Assembly: GCA_036946625.1 (NCBI GenBank)
Contig: JAQIIU010000003.1
Coordinates: forward strand, 2,059,001-2,123,000
Length of the DNA: 64,000 nucleotides
Direction: 5' to 3'
Origin: Methylorubrum populi
GTDB lineage: Bacteria; Pseudomonadota; Alphaproteobacteria; Rhizobiales; Beijerinckiaceae
Position 1 is the stretch's first letter. Each line of letters starts with the position of its first letter. The position numbers and the translations under genes were made by a program. The notes below the pieces were generated by a model. That model was given only the letters and a program-made list of their open reading frames with translations. It searched no databases and was not told where the DNA came from. Positions 1 to 7,703 of this stretch are shown piece after piece.

Positions 1-1809
1 CTTCTCCTTGTAGGCCTGTCCCTGGTCGGAGAAGAACAGCACCGGCGTGTGCGTGCTCGCCACGAACAGCCGCGTGACGAAGTCCTCGTCGCGGGTGGCC
101 ATGCCGGCCCGGCCCTTGCCGCCGCGCTTCTGCGCCCGGTAGGTCGAGAGCGGCACCCGCTTGACGTAGCCGGCATGGGACACGGTCACGACCATGTCCT
201 CGCGGGCGATCAGATCCTCGTCCTCGACGCTGAAGTCGGAATCGACGATCTCGGTCTTGCGCGGGGTGGCGAAGAGTGCGCGCACCTCGGCCAGCTCGTC
301 CTTGACGATCGCCTGGATGCGGGCGCGCGAGCGCAGGATGTCGAGGTAATCGGCGATTTCTTCCGCCAGCTTCTTCAATTCGTCGCCGATCTCGTCGCGG
401 CCGAGCGCCGTCAGGCGTTGCAGGCGCAAGTCGAGGATGGCGCGGGCCTGGGTCTCGGACAGGCGGTAGGTGCCGTCGTCGGCCACCCGGTGGCGCGGGT
501 CGTCCACCAGCGCGATCAGCGAGGCGATGTCGTGCGCCGGCCAGTCGCGGGCCATCAGCGCCTCGCGGGCGGTGTTCGGGTCCGGCGAGGTGCGGATCAG
601 GCGGATCACCTCGTCGATGTTGGCGACCGCGATGGCGAGGCCGCACAGCACGTGGGCGCGCTCGCGCGCCTTGTTCAGGAGGAACTTGGTGCGCCGGGAG
701 ACGACCTCTTCGCGAAAATCGTTGAAGGCCCGGAGCAGGTCCTTCAGGTTCATCAGTTCGGGGCGCCCGCCGTTGAGCGCGACCATGTTGGCGCCGAACG
801 AGGTCTGGAGCGGGGTGTAGCGGTAGAGTTGGTTCAGCACGACGTCGGCCATCGCGTCGCGCTTGATCTCGACCACGATGCGCATGCCGTCGCGGTCGGA
901 TTCGTCGCGCAGGTCCGAGATGCCCTCGACGCGCTTGTCCTTCACCAGCTCGGCGATCTTCTCGATCAGCGTCGCCTTGTTCACCTGGTACGGGATCTCG
1001 GTGAAGATCAGCGCCTCGCGCTCCTTGCGCAGTTCCTCGACATGCGAGCGGGCGCGCATGATGATCGAGCCGCGGCCGGTATTGTAGGCCTGCCGCGTGC
1101 CGGCGCGGCCGAGGATCAGGCCGCCGGTGGGGAAATCGGGGCCCGGGACGATCTCGTTGAGCGCCTCGATGGTCATCCCCGGATCGTCGATCAGCGCGAC
1201 GCAGGCATCGACCAGTTCGCCGAGATTGTGCGGCGGGATGTTGGTGGCCATGCCGACCGCGATGCCGCCCGCGCCGTTGACCAGCAGGTTCGGGAAGCGC
1301 GCCGGGAGGACCGTCGGCTCCTCGCGGGAATCGTCGTAGTTCGACTGGAAATCGACGGTGTTCTTGTCGATGTCGGTGAGCAGCGAGATCGCCGGCCGGG
1401 CGAGCCGCGACTCGGTGTAGCGCATGGCCGCCGGCGGATCGCCGTCGACCGAGCCGAAATTGCCCTGCCCGTCGATGAGCATCAGGCGCATGGAAAAATC
1501 CTGCGCCATCCGCACGAGGGCGTCGTAGATCGATTGGTCGCCGTGCGGGTGGTACTGACCGATCACGTCGCCGACGATGCGGGCCGACTTGACGTATTTG
1601 CGCTCCGGCAGGTGTCCGGATTCGAAGGCCGAGTAGAGGATGCGCCGGTGCACGGGTTTCAGGCCGTCGCGCGCATCGGGCAGCGCGCGGCTCACGATCA
1701 CGCTCATGGCGTAATCGAGATACGAACGGCGCATCTCGTCGGTGATGGAGACGGGCTTGATGTCGGTCGCGGGCGGGGGGGCGCCGGTCGCGTCGTTGTC
1801 GTCTGCCAA
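1..1809 (-). CDS. gyrA: DNA gyrase subunit A (3' end cut by the window)
   Basis: Encodes the breakage-reunion subunit of gyrase, which introduces negative supercoils. About 603 residues are visible before the left edge; full-length GyrA is about 850-900. A TTG start is chosen because the frame reads LADDNDATGAPPP and then the family N-terminus ITDEMRRSYLDYAMSVIVSR, with no ATG before it. The active-site tyrosine lies in the motif AAMRYTE (Tyr131, E. coli Tyr122). The quinolone-determining segment reads HPHGDQSIYDAL, so E. coli Ser83 corresponds to Gln92, while Asp87 is kept as Asp96. Identity is certain from these motifs; only the start codon is open. Confidence 0.97.
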   Translation of the reverse strand, partial: MADDNDATGAPPPATDIKPVSITDEMRRSYLDYAMSVIVSRALPDARDGLKPVHRRILYSAFESGHLPERKYVKSARIVGDVIGQYHPHGDQSIYDALVRMAQDFSMRLMLIDGQGNFGSVDGDPPAAMRYTESRLARPAISLLTDIDKNTVDFQSNYDDSREEPTVLPARFPNLLVNGAGGIAVGMATNIPPHNLGELVDACVALIDDPGMTIEALNEIVPGPDFPTGGLILGRAGTRQAYNTGRGSIIMRARSHVEELRKEREALIFTEIPYQVNKATLIEKIAELVKDKRVEGISDLRDESDRDGMRIVVEIKRDAMADVVLNQLYRYTPLQTSFGANMVALNGGRPELMNLKDLLRAFNDFREEVVSRRTKFLLNKARERAHVLCGLAIAVANIDEVIRLIRTSPDPNTAREALMARDWPAHDIASLIALVDDPRHRVADDGTYRLSETQARAILDLRLQRLTALGRDEIGDELKKLAEEIADYLDILRSRARIQAIVKDELAEVRALFATPRKTEIVDSDFSVEDEDLIAREDMVVTVSHAGYVKRVPLSTYRAQKRGGKGRAGMATRDEDFVTRLFVASTHTPVLFFSDQGQAYKEK

Positions 1810-1993
1810 CGTCGTTCTCTCGATCTTCTGTTCGGTCGCCCGCCGCAAGGAGGCGCCGGGGGAGACGGAAGGGCTATCGCGGGGCGGCCGCTCCGATCCG
1901 CCGACCAAAGGCCGTCGTTTCAGTTGCTGAAATATGAATGACGGCCCGCGCGCACAACATCCGCGGGCCCGCGATCCGCGCTTTGCCGCGGCC

Positions 1994-2623
1994 TCACGCC
2001 CCGGCCGCCAGCAGCGCCTCGGCGGCGGCCAGGTCCTCCGGCGCGTTGAGGTTGAGGAAGGGATCGACCGGCTCCGCCGGCCAGGAGGCGACGGCCGCCC
2101 CGTGCCGCTCGATGAAGCCGCCGACGCGCCGCCCGCCGCGGGCGAGCCAGCCGCGCAGGTCGTCGCGCAGGCCGACCGGCCAGAGCGCGCTGGTGAAGTG
2201 ACGCCGCTCGCCCGAGGCCGCCAGCGCGATGGGCTTCCGCTCCGTCCCGGCGGCCGAGACGAGGCGCGCCACGAAGTCGTGCGGCAGGAACGGCGCGTCG
2301 CCGGGCGCGCTCGCGACATGGGTCACGCCCGGCAGCGCCGCGGCCGCCTCCAGCCCGGCCAGGATGCCGGCGAGCGGCCCCGGATGGTCCGGGATCGGAT
2401 CGGGCAGGACGACGCCCGAAAACACGGCGCGAAAACGGGCCGGGTCGCCGTTGGCGCTCAGCACGAGGCCGCCCCCGCATTGCGGGCCCAGGCGCTCGGC
2501 GACGCGCTCCAGCAGGGTGCGTCCGGCGAGGCGGCGCAGGGGCTTGTCGCCCCCGCCCATCCGCCGCGACAGGCCGCCGGCCAGAATGACTCCGAAAACC
2601 GTCAGGCCGAGGACCGGGCTCAC
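1994..2623 (-). CDS. mobA: molybdenum cofactor guanylyltransferase MobA
   Basis: Adds GMP to molybdopterin to make the guanine-dinucleotide form of the cofactor, in the cytoplasm. The 209-residue protein opens with the nucleotidyltransferase loop GVILAGGLSRRMGGGDKPL, with Lys for GTP binding, and has the DPIPDHPGPLAGILAGLE motif and an APGDAPFLP segment corresponding to the metal-binding Asp region. It starts at a GTG whose last two bases overlap the TGA of apbC (GTGA), which indicates translational coupling with apbC upstream. The length fits the family (about 190-215). A molybdoenzyme of the isoquinoline oxidoreductase type is encoded at 40.2 kb, although xanthine-oxidase-family enzymes usually need the cytosine form, so the link is loose. 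Confidence 0.92.
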   Translation of the reverse strand: MSPVLGLTVFGVILAGGLSRRMGGGDKPLRRLAGRTLLERVAERLGPQCGGGLVLSANGDPARFRAVFSGVVLPDPIPDHPGPLAGILAGLEAAAALPGVTHVASAPGDAPFLPHDFVARLVSAAGTERKPIALAASGERRHFTSALWPVGLRDDLRGWLARGGRRVGGFIERHGAAVASWPAEPVDPFLNLNAPEDLAAAEALLAAGA

Positions 2624-3789
2624 TCGATGACGATCTTCGGCGCCGCCCGGCCCGCGGGCGCGCCGACGAGGTTGCCCCACAGCTTGCCCGCGATGTCGCG
2701 GTAGACCCCGGCCTGCGGCCCGTCCGGATCGGTCGCGACCACGGGGCGGCCGGCATCCGAGGTCTCGCGGATCGCCATGGTGAGCGGGATCTCGCCGAGG
2801 AAGGGCACGCCCAGGCGCTGCGCCTCCTGGCGGGCGCCGCCATGGCCGAAGATCGCCGAGGCCGCGCCGCAAGTCGGGCAGATGAAGGTCGCCATGTTCT
2901 CGATCACGCCGAGGATCGGCACCGAGACCTTGCGGAACATGGTCACGCCGCGGCGCGCGTCGATCAGCGCCAGATCCTGCGGGGTCGAGACGATCACCGC
3001 GCCCGAGAGCGGCGTCGCCTGGGCCATGGTGAGCTGGGCGTCGCCGGTGCCGGGGGGCATGTCGACCACGAGCACGTCGAGTTCGCCCCAGGCCACGTCG
3101 CGCAGCATCTGGGTGATCGCCGACTGGACCATCGGCCCGCGCCAGATCATCGCCGATTCCGGCTCGATCAGGAAGCCGATCGACATCGCCTTCAGCCCGT
3201 AGGCCTGCATCGGCTCCAGCACCTTGCCCTCGATCACCCGCGGCTTGCCGGAGAGGCCCAGGAGCTTGGGCACCGAGGGGCCGTAGATGTCGGCATCGAG
3301 CAGGCCGACCCGCAGCCCCTGCGCGCTCAGGGCCAGGGCGAGGTTGCAGGCGGTGGTCGACTTGCCGACGCCGCCCTTGCCGGAGGCCACCGCCACGATG
3401 TGGCGCACGCCCGGCAAAGCGTTGCCCTGGGCGTCGCCCTGGCGCGGCGGGGCGGCCGGACCGCCGGACCGGCGCGGCGCGCCAGGAGCGGGGCCGGGGG
3501 TGGCGGGGCCGGGGGTGGCGGGCCCGCGCTCGGCGGTGAGGCTCGCCAGCACGCTCGACACCCCCGGAATCGCCAGAACGCGGCCTTCCGCCTCGCGGCG
3601 CACCGGCTCGAAGCGCTCGGCCTCGCTCGGATCGATCAGGATCGAGAACATCACCCGGTCGCCCGGGTCGATCACGACCTGCGAGAGCCGGCCGGAGCCG
3701 GGCAGGGTGGTGCCGCCGCGATCGACCGTCACGGTCGAGAGCGCCTTCAGCACGTCGTCGCGGGTGATGGCCAAGACGCGAAGCTCCAT
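2620..3789 (-). CDS. apbC: iron-sulfur cluster carrier ATPase ApbC/Mrp
   Basis: P-loop NTPase that carries and delivers [4Fe-4S] clusters. The 389-residue protein has an N-terminal MIP18/DUF59-type domain (about 1-85), a Pro/Ala/Gly-rich linker with a tandem ATPGP repeat (about 90-118), and then the NTPase with the deviant Walker A loop GKGGVGKS at 137-144, switch motif DADIYGPS and DMPPGTGDAQLT. Cys304 and Cys307 (motif CPTCG) are the cluster-bridging pair. mobA follows with a 4-base overlap. Length and domain order are typical for alphaproteobacterial Mrp. Confidence 0.96.
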   Translation of the reverse strand: MELRVLAITRDDVLKALSTVTVDRGGTTLPGSGRLSQVVIDPGDRVMFSILIDPSEAERFEPVRREAEGRVLAIPGVSSVLASLTAERGPATPGPATPGPAPGAPRRSGGPAAPPRQGDAQGNALPGVRHIVAVASGKGGVGKSTTACNLALALSAQGLRVGLLDADIYGPSVPKLLGLSGKPRVIEGKVLEPMQAYGLKAMSIGFLIEPESAMIWRGPMVQSAITQMLRDVAWGELDVLVVDMPPGTGDAQLTMAQATPLSGAVIVSTPQDLALIDARRGVTMFRKVSVPILGVIENMATFICPTCGAASAIFGHGGARQEAQRLGVPFLGEIPLTMAIRETSDAGRPVVATDPDGPQAGVYRDIAGKLWGNLVGAPAGRAAPKIVIE

Positions 3790-3867
3790 CGGGCGCCGGG
3801 GCGGGGTCGAGCCCGCTCCCGTCCATCTAACCGCCCCCGCGCGAAACGCCAGTCCGGGGAAACCTTC

Positions 3868-4137
3868 TCAGCGCCGCCCCGGCGGAACGGCGATCAGGTT
3901 GCACGTCTCCATCGGCCCGCGCACGACCGAGCCGTCGCCGCGCCGATAGAACCCGCGGCGCACATGCCGGCAGCCGACGGGCCCGCGCAGCCGCTTCACC
4001 CGCTCGATATGGACGCTGCGATAGCGGCGGTTCGAGAAATCGTGGCCGCCGATGCGCACGCCGGGGCCGAACCGCACCTCGGCGGCGGCCGGCCCGAGGC
4101 CCGCGATCAACAGCGCCGCCAGCAGCGCGACCCTCAT
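3868..4137 (-). CDS. small exported basic protein, unknown function
   Basis: An 89-residue product starting MRVALLAALLIAGLGPAAA, a clear Sec signal peptide with predicted cleavage after AAA. The mature part is rich in Arg and His and has two cysteines (VGCRHV and ETCNLI) that could form a disulfide. The ATG at 4137 is preferred over an in-frame ATG six bases upstream because GGAG lies six bases before it. I do not recognise a family. It is probably periplasmic. It shares the strand of the apbC-mobA pair but lies 80 bases upstream of apbC, so joint transcription is possible. Confidence 0.7.
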   Translation of the reverse strand: MRVALLAALLIAGLGPAAAEVRFGPGVRIGGHDFSNRRYRSVHIERVKRLRGPVGCRHVRRGFYRRGDGSVVRGPMETCNLIAVPPGRR

Positions 4138-4280
4138 CCCCATCTCCGCGCGCACCTCCCCAACAGGGCCCTGAACCAAGACCGGCCTCGCTCGTTGTCG
4201 AGGCAATCGCCGGACGGCGGACCGCCGTCGGCCTCGGCCGGCCCGGCTCACACGATCGCCGACAACGGAGTAAGGATTCC

Positions 4281-4784
4281 ATGCACCAGGGCAACCATCG
4301 CGACCACGAGGGTGCGAAGAGGCTCTTCGAGCTGACCCGGGACGTCAAGGTCGCGATGCTGACCACGGCCGACCCGGACGGCACCCTCAACAGCCGCCCG
4401 ATGTGGAACAACGAGATCGACGAGAACGGCGACATCTGGTTCTTCACCAAGCTGCACAGCCCGAAGACCGCCGAGATCGGCCGCGACAACCAGGTCAACC
4501 TCGCCTACGCGGACCCGTCGAGCCAGACCTACGTCTCGATCGCCGGCAAGGCCGAGGTGATCCGCGACCAGAGGCTGATCGACGAGAAGTGGCAGGAGAG
4601 CCTCAAGACGTGGTTCCCCAACGGCAAGGGCGACCCGGAGGTCGGCCTCATCCGCATCCACCCCGAGCAGGGCGAATACTGGGACAGCCCGTCGAGCACG
4701 ATGGTCCACCTCTACGGCTACGTGAAGGCCTCGCTCACCGGCGAGAGCCCGAAGACCGAGACCAGGAAGGTCGACCTCGCCTGA
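4281..4784 (+). CDS. pyridoxamine 5'-phosphate oxidase-fold general stress protein
   Basis: A 167-residue split-barrel flavin-binding protein of the general stress protein 26 group. Family motifs include KVAMLTTADPDGTLNSRPM near residue 25, the segment WFFTKLHSPKT, and PSSQTYVSIAGKAEVIRD in the barrel core. Such proteins bind FMN or F420-like cofactors; the substrate is not predictable from sequence. The start has AAGGA five bases upstream. A strong hairpin terminator follows the stop, so it appears to be a single-gene transcript. Confidence 0.9.
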   Translation: MHQGNHRDHEGAKRLFELTRDVKVAMLTTADPDGTLNSRPMWNNEIDENGDIWFFTKLHSPKTAEIGRDNQVNLAYADPSSQTYVSIAGKAEVIRDQRLIDEKWQESLKTWFPNGKGDPEVGLIRIHPEQGEYWDSPSSTMVHLYGYVKASLTGESPKTETRKVDLA

Positions 4785-4825
4785 TTCTTTTGTGACCGGG
4801 CCTCGCGCCCATCCAAGTGACGTTC

Positions 4826-4857
4826 GGCGCTCCCGTCCCCGGCGGGGGCGCCTTTTT
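4826..4857 (+). terminator. Rho-independent terminator after the stress protein gene
   Basis: The arms GGCGC (4826-4830) and GCGCC (4848-4852), extended by CCCG/CGGG, form a GC-rich hairpin that is followed directly by TTTTT (4853-4857). It separates the stress protein gene from pncB. Confidence 0.85.
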
Positions 4858-4943
4858 CGTCACGCGGCTTCGGACCGGACGGCGTTGATCGCCGGAGCGA
4901 TCCGCCCCAAGCTCGGGCGATTGTCCCCGAACACGGACGGCCC

Positions 4944-6242
4944 ATGATCGACCTCGCGAAGCGGGTCTACGACCACAACTTCCGCATCGACCCGATCGTG
5001 CGGTCGCTGCTCGATACGGACTTCTACAAGCTCCTGATGGCGCAGACGATCTTCCGCCGTCACCGCGACGTGGACGTCACCTTCGCGATCCAGAACCGCA
5101 CGCGGAGCGTGCGGGTGGCCGACGCGATCGACCTCGGCGAATTGCGGGCGCAGCTCGACCACGCCCGCACGGTCGGCTTGAGCCGGGGCGAATCCACCTG
5201 GCTTCGCGGCAACACCTTCTACGGGAAGCGCCAGATCCTCTCATCCGAGTTCATGGCGTGGTTCGAGGACTTCCGCCTGCCCGACTACGCGCTGGAGGTG
5301 CGCGACGGGCAGGTGGCCCTCACCTTCCACGGCCCCTGGGTCGAGACCACGATGTGGGAGGTGCCCGCACTCGCGATCCTCAACGAACTGCGCTCCCGCG
5401 CGGTGCTGCGCGGCTTGGGCAAGTTCGAGCTTCAGGTGCTCTACGCCCGCGCCATGACCCGGGTCTGGGAGAAGATCGAGCGCCTCAAGCGCCTGCCGGA
5501 CCTGTCGATCGCCGATTTCGGCACCCGGCGCCGCCACGGCTTCCTGTGGCAGGACTGGTGCGTGCAGGCGATGATGGAGGGGTTGGGCGAGAAAGCCTTC
5601 CTCGGCACCTCGAACTGCCTGATCGCCCTGCGCCGCGAGGTCGAGGCGGTGGGCACCAACGCCCACGAGTTGCCGATGGTCTACGCCGCGCTCGCCGGCG
5701 GCGACGACGACGCCCTCGCCCGGACCCCCTACGCGGTGCTCGCCGACTGGCAGCAGGATTATGCCGGCAACCTGCTGGTCGCCCTGCCCGACACCTACGG
5801 CACCACCGGCTTCCTCGAACACGCCCCCGACTGGCTGACCGCCTGGACCGGCCTGCGGATCGATTCGAAGGAGCCGATCGAGGGCGGCGAGGAGGCGCTC
5901 GCCTTCTGGCGTTCCCGCGGCTGCGACCCGCGCGAAAAGCTGGCGATCTTCTCCGACGGGCTCGACATCGACGACATCGAACGCATCCACGCGCATTTCC
6001 ACGGCCGCATGCGGATCGGCTACGGCTGGGGCACGCGGCTGACCAACGATTTCCGCGGTCTCGTGCCGGAGGGGCGGCTCGACCCGATCTCGGTGGTCTG
6101 CAAGGTGACGGAAGCCGGGGGGCGCCCGACGGTGAAGATCTCGGACAACCCGAGCAAGGCGCAGGGGCCGGCGGCGGAGGTGGAGCGTTACAAGCGGGTT
6201 TTCGGGGTGGGGGAGCAGGCGGCGATGGCGGTGGCGGTGTAG
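4944..6242 (+). CDS. pncB: nicotinate phosphoribosyltransferase
   Basis: Converts nicotinate and PRPP to nicotinate mononucleotide in the NAD salvage pathway (Preiss-Handler), in the cytoplasm. The 432-residue protein has the N-terminal family signature LLDTDFYKLLMAQTIFRR (about 20-40), the DFGTRRRHGFLWQDW block, the GTSNCLIALRREVEAVGTNAHE segment with the regulatory-histidine region, and the C-terminal GYGWGTRLTNDF phosphate-binding motif. Length matches the bacterial family (about 400-435). It follows a terminator and is followed by a dispersed repeat, so it is probably monocistronic. Confidence 0.96.
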   Translation: MIDLAKRVYDHNFRIDPIVRSLLDTDFYKLLMAQTIFRRHRDVDVTFAIQNRTRSVRVADAIDLGELRAQLDHARTVGLSRGESTWLRGNTFYGKRQILSSEFMAWFEDFRLPDYALEVRDGQVALTFHGPWVETTMWEVPALAILNELRSRAVLRGLGKFELQVLYARAMTRVWEKIERLKRLPDLSIADFGTRRRHGFLWQDWCVQAMMEGLGEKAFLGTSNCLIALRREVEAVGTNAHELPMVYAALAGGDDDALARTPYAVLADWQQDYAGNLLVALPDTYGTTGFLEHAPDWLTAWTGLRIDSKEPIEGGEEALAFWRSRGCDPREKLAIFSDGLDIDDIERIHAHFHGRMRIGYGWGTRLTNDFRGLVPEGRLDPISVVCKVTEAGGRPTVKISDNPSKAQGPAAEVERYKRVFGVGEQAAMAVAV

Positions 6243-6260
6243 ATGACCTGCCAACGTCTC

Positions 6261-6426
6261 ATACCGTTTCCGCTTGATCGCTTCGGGTTTGGCCCCCCTC
6301 CGTCATCGCGAGCGGCCGCGAAGCGATCCAGGGCGCGACAGGTCCGGAAAGGGCGCGCCCTGGATCGCCACGGCTTCGCCTCGCGATGACGCAGGAGAGG
6401 CCGAACTCATCAACCGGATGTCGTAT
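6261..6426. repeat. dispersed palindromic repeat R1, copy 1
   Basis: A 166-bp imperfect inverted repeat. It opens ATACCGTTTCCGCTTGATCG and ends ATCAACCGGATGTCGTAT; the inner arms carry CGTCATCGCGAG, GATCCAGGGCGCG and their complements. Near-identical copies lie at 23,996 and 59,652. The last base of the element is the final A of the TGA of the vapC remnant on the minus strand. Confidence 0.9.
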
Positions 6427-6849
6427 CATGCCGCTTGCCAAGGATCGATCACGTCGATGCCGCAGCCCGAAAACCCTCCGATGTCCCGGGTCGCGATACG
6501 GAATCCTGCCGCGGCGGTGATCGCGGCAATCAACGCATCGAACCCTTCGATCGGTCGCCCCATCCCACGCCGTAGCGAGACGATCCGGGCATAATGATCC
6601 GCGGCGCGATCATCGAACGGCAAGACGTGTCCGGCGAATTCATTTTCGAAGATTGCCGTGACAGCCGCACGGATCCCATCCCGACGGCGCCCCAGGGGCA
6701 AGAGGGCGGACCCGTAGAGAAGTTCGGCTCGATTGATGCTCGTCGTATTAAAGCGCGGATCGTGGCTGAACGGCGAGCCAGCCGAGAACGCGCGGATCAG
6801 GGACCGGCCGTATCAACTCGGAGATGACGTTGGTGTCGAGGACGATCAT
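6426..6849 (-). pseudogene. VapC/FitB-type PIN-domain toxin, frameshifted
   Basis: Reading from the ATG at 6849, the frame gives MIVLDTNVISEL..WLAVQPRSAL and then a TAA. The PIN domain continues one frame over as TTSINRAELLYGSALLPLGRRRD down to DVIDPW. Removing one base in the TTTAATA run (near 6748-6750) would restore a single frame of about 140 residues, the normal size. The acidic residues of the nuclease (Asp5, the Glu of NRAE, the Asp of GFDA, the Asp of TRD) are all present but split by the shift. The start overlaps the antitoxin stop by four bases, as in intact modules. Repeat R1 begins at its stop codon. Confidence 0.85.
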
Positions 6850-7112
6850 TCCTCGAGACACGGCGGATCGCGGAGCGTCACGACCGGATGCTCGTCGAGT
6901 TCGATGCCGCCGAGATGGGCCACGCGGCGGCGGATCGCCGCCGCGAGATCGAGACCGGTGCCGTCCTCCACGCGCAGGCCGTCCTGAAGTATCGCCTGAG
7001 CCTCCGCCTCCACGGAACGACCGCTCCGAGCCGCCCGCACGCGCAGCCGCTCCCGAAGCGTCCCGCCGGGATCGCGGATGGTGAGGCTGGTCGATGGTCG
7101 CGAAGAAGCCAT
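6846..7112 (-). CDS. FitA/VapB-type ribbon-helix-helix antitoxin
   Basis: An 88-residue protein. The N-terminal half (TSLTIRDPGGTLRERLRVRAARSGRSVEAEAQAIL) is a ribbon-helix-helix DNA-binding domain of the FitA group. The C-terminal tail, ending in HPVVTLRDPPCLEE, would wrap the toxin. It binds its own promoter and neutralises the partner PIN nuclease. The stop overlaps the toxin start (ATGA). Since the toxin frame is broken, this may be an orphan antitoxin. Confidence 0.85.
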   Translation of the reverse strand: MASSRPSTSLTIRDPGGTLRERLRVRAARSGRSVEAEAQAILQDGLRVEDGTGLDLAAAIRRRVAHLGGIELDEHPVVTLRDPPCLEE

Positions 7113-7192
7113 GTCGCGTTTGTAGGAACGATTGCGGAAACCCGCAACGACAGCGCGACAGGAGGCGCCGGGCTTCCCACCCGGCGCCGCCC

Positions 7193-7536
7193 TCACTTAC
7201 CGTCCGCGGCAGCCTTCACCCGCTTCTCCGCCGCCATGCGCCGCCACGGCGCGTCGGCCTCCCCCCGCATCAGCGCGTCCATGTGAGCGATCACGGCGGC
7301 CGCGTTCGCCCGCTCGGCTTACCGTCCCGGCGTCGAGGAGGACGCCGAACTCGAGCCCGTTCGTGCGCATCGGGATCGGGTCGGCCGAGGGCTCGACGTC
7401 GCGCAGATGCGCGAGGATCGCCGCGTCGTCGGCGCCCTCCGCGCGCATCGCGTCGGCGATGGAAGCCGCCCGCCTGAATCCACGCGCCCGGCCGGAAGCC
7501 CGAGGCGATGGGATCGCGTCCGTCGATCGCGGTCAT
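7193..7536 (-). pseudogene. unidentified gene broken by two frameshifts
   Basis: From the ATG at 7536 the frame reads MTAIDGRDPIASGFRPGAWIQ. The sense continues one base on as RAASIADAMRAEGADDAAIL..GLEFGVLLDAGTVS, and after a second one-base shift as ERANAAAVIAHMDALMRGEADAPWRRM to AAADGK and a stop at 7193. Joined, the parts make a coherent acidic-to-basic protein of about 113 residues. I do not recognise the family. It lies downstream of rsr on the same strand. Both shifts are explained by single inserted bases. Confidence 0.6.
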
Positions 7537-7593
7537 GGTGCCGCTCCGTCTTCTTGCGGTGTCGTCCCGTTTCCGGTGATCCGATCGGATGTC

Positions 7594-7621
7594 CCCCTCT
7601 CCCCGCACGCGGGGAGAGGGG
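7594..7621. repeat. CCCCTCTCCCC hairpin
   Basis: A perfect 13-bp inverted repeat (CCCCTCTCCCCGC / GCGGGGAGAGGGG) with a 2-base gap, in the gap below rsr. The same motif recurs at 59,866 and, degenerate, at 62.8-62.9 kb. There is no T-run on either side. It may act as a transcript 3' end for rsr. Confidence 0.6.
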
Positions 7622-7703
7622 CTCCGTGCGGAACCGAAGCGTGCGACGGGAAACCGTCGCGGGCGGGGCGGGCGGCCCACGGCGAGCCGTCCGCCCCTCT
7701 TCG

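Noticed and set aside
49..1941. 630-codon plus-strand frame
   Set aside because: It lies antisense to gyrA; the translation is Arg/Asp/His-rich with no motif, as expected for the mirror frame of a GC-rich gene.
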